This document shows, piece after piece, positions 7,748-15,120 of a stretch of DNA of 43,197 nucleotides. The notes beneath the pieces were generated by a model. It ran no database searches. It was not told where the DNA came from and was given only the letters and a program-made list of their open reading frames with translations. Positions within the stretch are counted from its first letter, which is position 1. Each line of letters begins with the position of its first letter. The stretch covers positions 1 to 43,197 of the forward strand of contig DATMBC010000016.1 in NCBI GenBank assembly GCA_035559435.1. Reading direction: 5' to 3'. The stretch is from a bacterium. Lineage in GTDB: Bacteria > Zixibacteria > MSB-5A5 > WJJR01. Made by a program: the position numbers and the translations under genes.

Positions 7748-10057
7748 ATGCTGAAACGCACGAACATCGTCATCGTCATGCTTCTGGGAATGTGGTCATC
7801 TGCCTTGGCGGCGACGCCCGCTTCGATAACGATTCAAGGGCAGCTGACCGATTCGAGCGGCGTGCCCCTCGCCGCGGGGCAGTACACTGTCGTGTTTCGG
7901 ATCTTCGACTCGCAGGGCGGCAGCTCGCAAGTCTGGCCGGTCGGGCCAGGAGAAAGCCAGACAATCGTGGTTTTGGACGGCGGTCTGTGGACCGGGGCCC
8001 TCGGGGCCGTGTCGCCGTTGTCGGATGCCGTGTTTGCCGAGCCCATCCGTTGGCTGGAGGTGGAAATCGACGGGACGATTTTGCCACGGATTCCTCTCGT
8101 CACGGCGCCGTATGCCTTCCGCGTGGCGACCGTTGATGGAGCATCGGGCGGGACCATCACCTCGAAGTTGTCCGTCGGACCGGGGCATACAAACACCGGC
8201 GGACACGCGTTCACCGCCGGCGCCAACAACAACGTCTCTGGAATGTGGGCGACCGCTCCCGGAGGATCCGGTAATGATGCGACCGGCGAAGGGGCGGTTG
8301 TGGGAGGCGGAACCGACAACACGGCAAGCGCGACACGCGCAACGGTCGCCGGCGGCAGCCTCAACGAGGCGTCCGCCGATCAAAGTTTCATCGGCGGAGG
8401 CCAGGTCAATTTTGCCAGCGGCTACGGGGCGGTGGTCGCGGGCGGCATCGGGAATGTCGCCAGCGGCATCGGCGCATCCTCCGGCGGCGGGTCCTCCAAC
8501 TTCTCCGCGGGGAATTACTCAACGGTCGCCGGCGGATTTGACAACGGGGCCGCCGACTCGGCCGCCATTGGCGGCGGCGCTCGCAACCTGGCCAACGGCA
8601 TCGGATCGACGATCGGCGGCGGCGGCGGGCCGTTGCTTTCCGATTCCAACATTGCCATCGGAACGTGGGCGACGATCGGCGGCGGACGCGGACACATCGT
8701 CAACGGTGACGGTTCCACAATCGCCGGCGGAGAATACAATCAAGCCACCGATGAGGAAGTATTTGTCGGCGGTGGCGCCGATAACATCGCCGATGCCCCC
8801 AACGCGGCCATCGCGGGTGGGTCCCGGAACGTCGCGACCGGCACGTTGTCCTACGTCGGCGGCGGCGGATATAACAAAGCACGGGGGAGCCGATCGGTTG
8901 TCAGTGGCGGTGGCGGGACACAGCCGCTCGATTCCAATGCCGCCTCCGGGACTGTCGCGGTCATCTCCGGCGGTGCCCGCAACGCGGCGTCCGGAAATTT
9001 CAGTGTGATTGGAGGCGGATTCAATAACTCGGCGAATGGGAGCCAGTTTGCGACGATAGGCGGAGGATCCTCCAATGTCTCCGGTGGGCAGTACTCCACC
9101 GTCGGTGGCGGCGGTGACAATCGAGCAGTGGGCAGTCTGTCAACGGTTGGCGGTGGCGCATCCAATCGCGCCTATGGCGAAGGAGCGGTCGTGTCAGGGG
9201 GTGGAGGGTGGGCCTTTGCCGATTCCAACGTGGCCGGGGGAAATTTTGCCATGGTTCTCGGCGGCGTCCGCAACTACGCCATGGGAAATGGCTCGCTGGC
9301 CGCGGGGTACAATGCCCGCGCGCTCCATCATGGAAGTTTTGTCTGGGCGGACTCCAGCGACGGCGCAAGCTTCGCCTCGACCGACGACGACCAGTTCCTC
9401 ATCCGCGCCGACGGTGGAGTCGGGATCGGCACCAATCAGCCGTATGCGGGGCTGACCATCGCGACCGACTTGGGATTCGAAAACGGCACTACGCCGATCA
9501 TTTTCATGAATGAAACGGCCTCGGCGAACGCGCGGATGATCCTGTCGCACTCTCCCATCTTCTCTGGCTGGGGGCTGCAGTATCAGGACACGGACGACGA
9601 GTTCTTGTTCAAGAAGACAGATCTATTCGGCCAGATTACCACCGAAGTCTTCTCTGTCAACCTCGGAACTGAGCGCGTCGGCATCGGCGTGCAAAACCCG
9701 ACCCATATACTGCAAGTGGAGCAGTCATCGCCGACCGATCCCATCGCCGATGCGTGGACCGTCTACTCCTCCCGCCGTTGGAAAACCGATGTCCATCCCC
9801 TGCCTCATCCGCTGGAAACCATAGCGAGACTCCGCGGAGTCGGTTATCGGTGGAAGACGACCGGGCAGAGCGACATTGGCCTGATTGCCGAGGAAGTCGG
9901 TGAAGTGATTCCCCAGATCGTGCAGTACGAAGCCAACGGCGTAGATGCGCAGTCGGTCGACTACGCGCGTCTCGTTGCGCTCCTGATTGAAGGCATCAAG
10001 GAGCAGCAGGCGCGAATCGACGCGCTCGAAGCCAAGCTGAACCAGTTGGCACCATAG
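7748..10057 (+). CDS. Secreted YadA-head-like fibre with S74 self-cleaving chaperone domain
   Basis: A 769-residue protein with a Sec signal peptide (residues 1 to about 21, ending near 'ALAA'). Residues of about 23-135 form a domain shared with the next two genes ('ITIQGQLTDSSGVPL', 'VVFRIFD', 'LVTAPYAFRV'). Residues of about 165-535 are many copies of a 'GGGxxNxASGxxSxVAGG' repeat, the pattern of left-handed beta-roll heads in trimeric YadA/Hep_Hag adhesins. The C-terminus is a peptidase S74 (endosialidase-type) intramolecular chaperone: the Ser-Lys dyad pattern is S674-S-R-R-W-K679, followed by 'GLIAEEVGEVIP' and a coiled-coil end 'KEQQARIDALEAKL'. This family trimerises and then cleaves itself off. 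The protein is inferred to be a surface or secreted trimeric fibre. The start has GGAGG five bases upstream. Confidence 0.85.
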   Translation: MLKRTNIVIVMLLGMWSSALAATPASITIQGQLTDSSGVPLAAGQYTVVFRIFDSQGGSSQVWPVGPGESQTIVVLDGGLWTGALGAVSPLSDAVFAEPIRWLEVEIDGTILPRIPLVTAPYAFRVATVDGASGGTITSKLSVGPGHTNTGGHAFTAGANNNVSGMWATAPGGSGNDATGEGAVVGGGTDNTASATRATVAGGSLNEASADQSFIGGGQVNFASGYGAVVAGGIGNVASGIGASSGGGSSNFSAGNYSTVAGGFDNGAADSAAIGGGARNLANGIGSTIGGGGGPLLSDSNIAIGTWATIGGGRGHIVNGDGSTIAGGEYNQATDEEVFVGGGADNIADAPNAAIAGGSRNVATGTLSYVGGGGYNKARGSRSVVSGGGGTQPLDSNAASGTVAVISGGARNAASGNFSVIGGGFNNSANGSQFATIGGGSSNVSGGQYSTVGGGGDNRAVGSLSTVGGGASNRAYGEGAVVSGGGGWAFADSNVAGGNFAMVLGGVRNYAMGNGSLAAGYNARALHHGSFVWADSSDGASFASTDDDQFLIRADGGVGIGTNQPYAGLTIATDLGFENGTTPIIFMNETASANARMILSHSPIFSGWGLQYQDTDDEFLFKKTDLFGQITTEVFSVNLGTERVGIGVQNPTHILQVEQSSPTDPIADAWTVYSSRRWKTDVHPLPHPLETIARLRGVGYRWKTTGQSDIGLIAEEVGEVIPQIVQYEANGVDAQSVDYARLVALLIEGIKEQQARIDALEAKLNQLAP

Positions 10058-10068
10058 CGGAGATCGCC

Positions 10069-10830
10069 GTGCGCCTCCTGATTGTTGCTTCTCTGATGTG
10101 GGCTGTCGCGGTGGTGGCCGGATCGGCCGCCGTTCCGGCCAGCATCACTGTGCAGGGTGTGTTGACCGATTCGCTCGGTTCTCCCCTGCCGCCGGGAGTC
10201 CGCGCCTTCACTTTTCGCATCTACGATGCGGCCGCAAATGGCAACGAGATCTGGCCGGGCGAGACCGGAGAAATCCAGAGTATCGCCAGCGATGCGAACG
10301 GCCGTTGGGTGGCCCTGGTCGGCGCCCTGTCGCCGTTGTCGGATACGGTCTTCGCTGATTCGACGCGCTGGCTCGATGTCACCGTGGACGGCGTCGTTCT
10401 TCCCCGTGTGCGCCTGACCACCGGCGCATATGCGTATCGTGTCGCCAGCATTGACGGCGCCCGCGGCGGCACGGTGCGTGGCTGGGTCGGCATCGAGCAG
10501 GTCAATCCGACCAGCATGCTTTCGGTCAATGGCTCGTTCGCCACGCGTGTGCGCCAGACGGCCACCAGCACGACGCTTGACGCGCAGGACCAATTCCTGA
10601 TCGTCACCGCGGGCGGTATCACAATCACCCTCCCGCCGGCGGCCACCTGCCCCGGCCGTCACTACTACATCAAGAGCCGCGTCCCTGGCACCGGTTACCA
10701 GATTCCGATCGTGGTCTCGCCCGGGTCGGGGGACACGATTGACGGCGCGAGCGTGCTCAACCTGATCGGCGTCAATCATTCCTGGACGCTGGTCAGCGAC
10801 GGCACATCGACCTGGCTGATCGTCGATTGA
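10069..10830 (+). CDS. Secreted protein sharing the N-terminal domain of the adjacent fibre proteins
   Basis: A 253-residue protein with a GTG start, 11 bp after the S74 fibre gene. A signal peptide (about 1-20, 'AVVAGSAA') precedes a domain clearly paralogous to its neighbours: 'ASITVQGVLTDSLGSPL', 'FTFRIYD', 'LSPLSDTVFADSTRWLDV', 'LTTGAYAYRVASIDGA'. The central repeats are missing. The C-terminal portion ('LIVTAGGITITLPPA' to 'WTLVSDGTSTWLIV') resembles tail-fibre or receptor-tip segments. It may be a truncated family member or a separate small subunit. Function is unknown beyond secretion. Confidence 0.75.
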   Translation: MRLLIVASLMWAVAVVAGSAAVPASITVQGVLTDSLGSPLPPGVRAFTFRIYDAAANGNEIWPGETGEIQSIASDANGRWVALVGALSPLSDTVFADSTRWLDVTVDGVVLPRVRLTTGAYAYRVASIDGARGGTVRGWVGIEQVNPTSMLSVNGSFATRVRQTATSTTLDAQDQFLIVTAGGITITLPPAATCPGRHYYIKSRVPGTGYQIPIVVSPGSGDTIDGASVLNLIGVNHSWTLVSDGTSTWLIVD

Positions 10831-10909
10831 AGGCCCCGCAGGAGTTCAAATGTCGCCGCTCGCGTTGTTAGCGAGGGGAAGCAATCGGCATTCCAACGAG
10901 GAGGTTGCC

Positions 10910-12724
10910 ATGCGCACTATGCCCGCACGTTTGGCCATGGCCTTGACGATGGCATTCGTCCTGGCTCAGCCCGCTTTGTCGGCGCCCCCGCAATTGGTGA
11001 ATTACCAGGGCGAGGTGACCGATGGCGGTGTTCCCGTGGCGGACGGGAACTATTCCATGGAATTCCGCATCTATGCCCTCTCCGTCGGTGGCGTCGCCCT
11101 CTGGTCGGAGGCGGTGGCGAATGTGCCGGTGTCCAACGGGCGGTTCAATGTCCTGCTTGGCCAGGGGACCGCTCTTCCCGAAAACGTTTTTGACGGCACG
11201 GAGCGCTGGCTCGAGGCGGTCTTTAATGCCGAAGTGCTCGCGCCGCGGGTGCGGTTGGTGACTGTCCCCTACGCGCATCGCATCTCCACCGTCGATGGCG
11301 CGACCGGCGGGAGCATCACCGGCGGTGTCGAAATCACCTACACCGACATCGCCTGGGCGCTGGATGTCCAGAACAACGGAACCGGTGGCGGCGGGCATTT
11401 TGTCAACAACCTCCCTGCGAACAGCTCCGCCGCGGTCACCGGTGTGCACATCGGCGGCGCGCCGGGCGGATCGTTTGTCAGCGAAGGCGGCACCGGCGTG
11501 GAGGGCACCAGCAACGGCGGCGGCTACGGGGTCGCGGGCGTGAGTCTGTACGGCACCGGCGTCTATGGGCAAAGCATTGGCGCCGCTGACAGCGCCAGCG
11601 CCATCCATGGTGTCCTGACCAGCCCGACTCCGGGCACTTTCTCCGCCGCAGTCCGTGGCGAGAGCAACGGACTTTTCAGCACAGGCATCGGAGTCTGGGG
11701 ATCGCATCCGGCGCTGGGGTGGGGTGTGTACGGGACTTCGAACACCGGGCGCGGTGTTTATGGCGAAGCGGTCAGCGGACAGGGGGTGCGCGGATTCAGC
11801 GCCTCTGGCACGGGTGTCCACGGCACGACCACGACGGGAACCGGCGTGGTCGGTGAGAACTTCAGTTCGGCAGGCGATGAGTACGGCGTCCATGGGATAC
11901 TCAACAACGCCTCGGGCGGCGCGTTCTCGGCCGGGGTCCGCGGTGAAAACCGCAGCACCGGCGCGGGCGGGGTCGGTGTCTACGGCTCCCAGGATGGCTC
12001 CGGCTGGGGTGTCTACGGCTTCTCGGGCAGCAGCGGGCGCGGAGTCTACGGCAATTGCGCGTCGGGTACCGGGGTCTACGGGAACTCGTCAAGCGGCACT
12101 GGTGTCCGCGGTCACTCCGCCAATGGTGTGGCGGCACAATTCACCGGGACACGCGTGGAAGTGCTCGGGGGATCCGATGCCTCCAGCGCCAGCACCACCG
12201 ACGGCTATTTAATCGTCGGCAACGGCGGCGGGATCAACATCGCCATCGACAACAACGAGATCATCGCGCGCGACAACGGGGCCACGTCGCTTCTGCATCT
12301 GCAGGCCGATGGAGGTCAGGTGGGGATCGGCCTGCAGGGGCTGACCGTGCCGGCGGGCTTCATCTTTGCCGTCGACGGCAAGGCGATGATGGAGGAGGTC
12401 GAAGTCCAATTGTCGGGGGATTGGCCCGATTACGTGTTCGAGCCGGACTACCACCTGATGCCGTTAGACGATCTGGCCGCACATGTGCGCGCGCTAAAAC
12501 ACCTGCCGGGGATTCCCCCGCAATCCGAAATGCAGTCCGCCCGTCTGCCTGTCGGCGAGATGCAGGTCAAGCTGCTCGAAAAGATCGAAGAACTGACGCT
12601 CTACATCCTGCAATTGAAGAATCGTCTCGATAACGCGGAAACTGAGAATATCGCGCTGCGCGAGCGAGTGGCGGCCATCGAGACCGGATACAAGGGAGGC
12701 GCCAATGACGACATCCGCCCTTAA
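10910..12724 (+). CDS. Secreted 'GVYG'-repeat fibre with tail-fibre-like C-terminus
   Basis: A 604-residue protein with a signal peptide (about 1-24, 'AQPALSA') and the same N-terminal domain as the two preceding genes ('LVNYQGEVTDGGVPV', 'MEFRIYA', 'RLVTVPYAHRISTVDGA'). Residues of about 155-415 are short Gly-rich repeats of the type 'GTGVYGxSxSGxGVxG', likely beta-structured. The C-terminus 'WPDYVFEPDYHLMPLDDL', 'HLPGIP' and 'GEMQVKLLEKIEELTLYIL' is a trimerising tail-fibre/Bacteroidota-type end with a coiled coil. The ATG at 10910 follows GAGGAGG and precedes the signal peptide, so the longer reading from 10850 is rejected. The stop overlaps the next start by 20 bp. Confidence 0.82.
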   Translation: MRTMPARLAMALTMAFVLAQPALSAPPQLVNYQGEVTDGGVPVADGNYSMEFRIYALSVGGVALWSEAVANVPVSNGRFNVLLGQGTALPENVFDGTERWLEAVFNAEVLAPRVRLVTVPYAHRISTVDGATGGSITGGVEITYTDIAWALDVQNNGTGGGGHFVNNLPANSSAAVTGVHIGGAPGGSFVSEGGTGVEGTSNGGGYGVAGVSLYGTGVYGQSIGAADSASAIHGVLTSPTPGTFSAAVRGESNGLFSTGIGVWGSHPALGWGVYGTSNTGRGVYGEAVSGQGVRGFSASGTGVHGTTTTGTGVVGENFSSAGDEYGVHGILNNASGGAFSAGVRGENRSTGAGGVGVYGSQDGSGWGVYGFSGSSGRGVYGNCASGTGVYGNSSSGTGVRGHSANGVAAQFTGTRVEVLGGSDASSASTTDGYLIVGNGGGINIAIDNNEIIARDNGATSLLHLQADGGQVGIGLQGLTVPAGFIFAVDGKAMMEEVEVQLSGDWPDYVFEPDYHLMPLDDLAAHVRALKHLPGIPPQSEMQSARLPVGEMQVKLLEKIEELTLYILQLKNRLDNAETENIALRERVAAIETGYKGGANDDIRP

Positions 12725-13928
12725 GCGATGGTTTGTCGCTCTGACGGCGACGATCGTCGGTATGGCGGCCACCGTCGCGTTCGCCCAGGAGCCGCCGGAC
12801 CTCGGCGACGATGAAGTTGTCGAGAACGTTATTGGTCGGATCAGCAAGAAACGGGCGCGACAGGGACAGACGCTGACCTTTGAAGTCGTCTCCCCGTCCG
12901 CGCCTGATCCCGGGATTCAGTTGATCGCCACGGACCTGCCGCCCGGCGCCTCGTTCACCGACCGCGGGAACGGCTATGGACTGTTCACGTGGACGCCGGT
13001 GACCGGTCAGGAGGGCGAGTATGCGCCGGTCATCAGCGAGCGTCCCGCCGGCAAAAGCATCCCGGCCGGAGGCGCGCCCGTCCCCGTCGTTGTCGGCGGT
13101 TACCCCCTCTCGCATGGCTGGTATCGCATTCCCTACGGCGACGGCGAACCGATCCGTGTCTCGCGCGACCATGTCACTCACTCGCCTCCCATCAAGGAGG
13201 ACTGGGTCGCCGTGGGCGGCGGCCCCACGCAGCAGATACCCATCGTGGCCGCGGCCGATGGCCGCATCCGCAGCATCGTCGACGACAACACCAAATGCTG
13301 CGCCGACAATGCGAATGATATCAACTGCTCGGCCTGCAACAACTCCGTCTGGATCGAGCACAGCAACGGCGAGTGGACCAAGTATTCGCACTTCCAGACC
13401 GGCACCGTCACCAGCCCGTTCGTGGCCAACCTCGACACCAATGACTGCGTCGTGCAGGGGCAGTTGCTGGGTTACGAAGGGCAGATCGGCCACACCAGCG
13501 GCAACGACGCCCAGCAGACGATGTGCGCCGAGCCGCTGGTCGACACGACCAAACGCTGCGGCATCCACCTGCACTGGGAGGTGCGGTACAACCAGGATGA
13601 GAACTTTCTGCGGGTCCCGATTCTCTGCGGTGTGGATGGATGGATTGCCTTCGCCGGCGACACGATCCTGGCGGCGCAATGCAACGGTTTTGGTTGCGAG
13701 ACCGACGTGGTGATCGGCAACGGCGTCATCGGCGGGAGCGCCATGACGGTCACCACCGCCGACAATTCGATTACCAGCGAGGGTATCTATACCGGATCGA
13801 CGAGCACGGCCTATTTCGCAGGCAACCGGATCACCTTGCAGCCCGGGTTTGCGGTCCGGGCAGGGACATACTTTCACGCGATGATCAAGCCGTGCGAGAA
13901 CAGCCCCAGTGGTTGCCCGCCGGAGTAG
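12705..13928 (+). CDS. Secreted LytM/M23-like protein with coathanger-type C-terminal domain
   Basis: A 407-residue protein with a signal peptide (about 1-27, 'ATVAFAQ') and a Put-Ig-like segment ('GIQLIATDLPPGASF', 'YGLFTWTPVTGQEGEY'). A LytM/M23-type beta-sandwich follows: 'PIVAAADGRIRSI', 'VWIEHSNGEWTKYSHF', 'VQGQLLGYEGQIGHTSG' and 'CGIHLHWEVRY'. The HLH of the metal site is present, but I cannot find the usual upstream H-x-x-x-D, so activity is doubtful. Several Cys residues are inserted in loops. The end 'GNRITLQPGFAVRAGTYFHA' matches the C-terminal '3-coathanger stack' style. The ATG at 12705 overlaps the preceding gene and has GGGAGG five bases upstream, implying translational coupling. 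Confidence 0.75.
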   Translation: MTTSALKRWFVALTATIVGMAATVAFAQEPPDLGDDEVVENVIGRISKKRARQGQTLTFEVVSPSAPDPGIQLIATDLPPGASFTDRGNGYGLFTWTPVTGQEGEYAPVISERPAGKSIPAGGAPVPVVVGGYPLSHGWYRIPYGDGEPIRVSRDHVTHSPPIKEDWVAVGGGPTQQIPIVAAADGRIRSIVDDNTKCCADNANDINCSACNNSVWIEHSNGEWTKYSHFQTGTVTSPFVANLDTNDCVVQGQLLGYEGQIGHTSGNDAQQTMCAEPLVDTTKRCGIHLHWEVRYNQDENFLRVPILCGVDGWIAFAGDTILAAQCNGFGCETDVVIGNGVIGGSAMTVTTADNSITSEGIYTGSTSTAYFAGNRITLQPGFAVRAGTYFHAMIKPCENSPSGCPPE

Positions 13929-13973
13929 CTCAGATGATGGTCGTATTGCGGCCTTTCGCGCGCGTTACCGTGA

Positions 13974-14001
13974 TTGCCAGATTGCGAAAATGAAGTAGAT
14001 T
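13974..14001 (+). promoter_or_regulatory. Promoter of the dockerin-like gene at 14033
   Basis: TTGCCA (13974-13979), a 16-bp spacer, TAGATT (13996-14001). The -10 is followed 19 nt later by GGAGGT and then the GTG start. The same arrangement is found upstream of 14845. Confidence 0.55.
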
Positions 14002-14032
14002 GTCAGACCCTACCCATCTCGGAGGTGACCAA

Positions 14033-14629
14033 GTGAAGCGCATTGCAACGACTTTGGGTGTTTTGATCGTCGCGCTGACGGCCGCGACAGCCGCCGCACC
14101 AGGCCAGAAGGCCGTGGTCCACGCGCCGTCAACCACAGCCGCCACGACGGCGCAGTCTCCGGAAGAGGCACCTTCCGCGACCGTGGTCCAAGCTGCGGCG
14201 TTAAACGGGATGGCCGGCTACGCTATCGACTGGTCCTCAATCAATGGGGGCGGCGCGATCGATGCCGCTTCGCCGAACTACCGGCTGGGAAGTTCCGTCG
14301 GCCAATCGGTCGCCGGGGCGGCATCCTCGGCCAATCACCGGATGGGGATCGGATTCTGGTATGGCGCGAACGCCGGCGGCTGCGCCTGCGACTGCCATGG
14401 CGACCCGGTCTGCGATGCGGTGATCAGCAACGTGCAGGATGTCGTGGTCACGGTCAACGTCGCCTTCCGCGGCGCGGCTCCGGTGGTCGATCCCAATGGC
14501 GCCTGCCCGTATGAGACCACCGATCTGAACTGCGATGGGGCGACCAGCGTCATCGACGTGGTCAAGATCGTCAATGTGGCCTTCCGCGGCGCCAATCCGG
14601 CCACCGAGTATTGCAATCCCTGTGCCTGA
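14033..14629 (+). CDS. Small secreted protein with Cys-rich paired dockerin-like C-terminus
   Basis: A 198-residue protein. The GTG start at 14033 has a near-perfect Shine-Dalgarno (GGAGGTGA) and opens directly into a signal peptide ('LGVLIVALTAATAAA'). The middle, 'YAIDWSSINGGGAIDAASPNYRLGSSVGQ' in part, resembles the N-terminal segment of many FCB-type secreted proteins. The last 80 residues hold two F-hand-like modules: 'CDCHGDPVCDAVISNVQDVV', then 'DLNCDGATSVIDVVKIVN' with the Ca-loop spacing D-x-N-C-D-G-x5-D. Each module ends in 'VNVAFRG', and the protein ends 'C-N-P-C-A'. Three other proteins in the window share this tail. It is likely exported and retained at the surface through the tail (inference). 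Confidence 0.75.
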   Translation: MKRIATTLGVLIVALTAATAAAPGQKAVVHAPSTTAATTAQSPEEAPSATVVQAAALNGMAGYAIDWSSINGGGAIDAASPNYRLGSSVGQSVAGAASSANHRMGIGFWYGANAGGCACDCHGDPVCDAVISNVQDVVVTVNVAFRGAAPVVDPNGACPYETTDLNCDGATSVIDVVKIVNVAFRGANPATEYCNPCA

Positions 14630-14640
14630 TGCCGTCGGCT

Positions 14641-14677
14641 GCACGGCCTGTGAGAGTCCCCCTCTCACAGGCCGTGC
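14641..14677 (+). terminator. Long perfect hairpin after the 14033 gene
   Basis: A 16-bp perfect stem (14641-14656 with 14662-14677) with loop TCCCC, 11 bp after the stop codon. There is no T-tract, so it may be an intrinsic terminator of the GC-rich type or an mRNA 3' stabiliser. Confidence 0.6.
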
Positions 14678-14785
14678 GACGAATGACTGCCTTGGGATTT
14701 CAATCCCGGCGCCAATGCCCGGAAATCACGTCTCTGCCGGGCTGGTTCCGACGGCAGATTTCATCCGGCGACCCTATTCCGGAGG

Positions 14786-14813
14786 TTGCCAATTCGGGGA
14801 GATGTGGTATCTT
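14786..14813 (+). promoter_or_regulatory. Promoter upstream of the beta-helix gene
   Basis: TTGCCA (14786-14791), a 16-bp spacer, TATCTT (14808-14813). Nineteen nt later comes GGAGGT, with an ATG at 14845 at the same distance as the GTG in the 14033 gene. The layout and part of the leader (TACCC-CTCGGAGGT) match the 13974 promoter. Confidence 0.55.
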
Positions 14814-14844
14814 TAGCCTACTTACCCGCCTCGGAGGTAAGTCG

Positions 14845-15027
14845 ATGAGTCGCAGTGTCCGTTGTCAGACCTCGCCGGTGGACCATGCCGTAACGCATGG
14901 GACCGCCGTCCCGGGTTGCACGCCCGGAGAGAAACGTTTGACACCCAGTCTTCCGTTCGCCGCCCGGCCCAGGCTTCCCGTTCCCGCAGGCCATGACAGG
15001 GCCCCGCGGCGCATACTGCACTCGTGA
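14845..15027 (+). CDS. Possible 60-residue leader ORF or gene remnant
   Basis: The ATG at 14845 has a strong GGAGGT six bases upstream, in exactly the promoter-Shine-Dalgarno-start geometry used by the 14033 gene. The peptide is Arg/Pro-rich ('MSRSVRCQTSPVDHAV') with no signal peptide and no recognisable family. It ends 93 bp before the large beta-helix gene. It could be an upstream regulatory ORF, a decayed original 5' end, or chance. Confidence 0.25.
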   Translation: MSRSVRCQTSPVDHAVTHGTAVPGCTPGEKRLTPSLPFAARPRLPVPAGHDRAPRRILHS

Positions 15028-15120
15028 GTCTCGAGTGGTAAAGGCCGTGCCGGGCCCGTTACGGCCGGACGACCAGCGTACCGTACCCGTACTGACCATC
15101 GAGTTGGCCGGAGTCACCTG

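Noticed and set aside
12567-13877. 436-codon minus-strand frame opposite the LytM-like gene
   Set aside because: The plus-strand frame has a signal peptide, ribosome-binding site and recognisable folds; the antisense has none.
14814-15120. Riboswitch (cyclic-di-GMP or TPP type) in the leader of the beta-helix gene
   Set aside because: Short resemblances were seen (for example a CCTGATGAGCCTGG-like string), but the conserved aptamer cores are not present in the right order.
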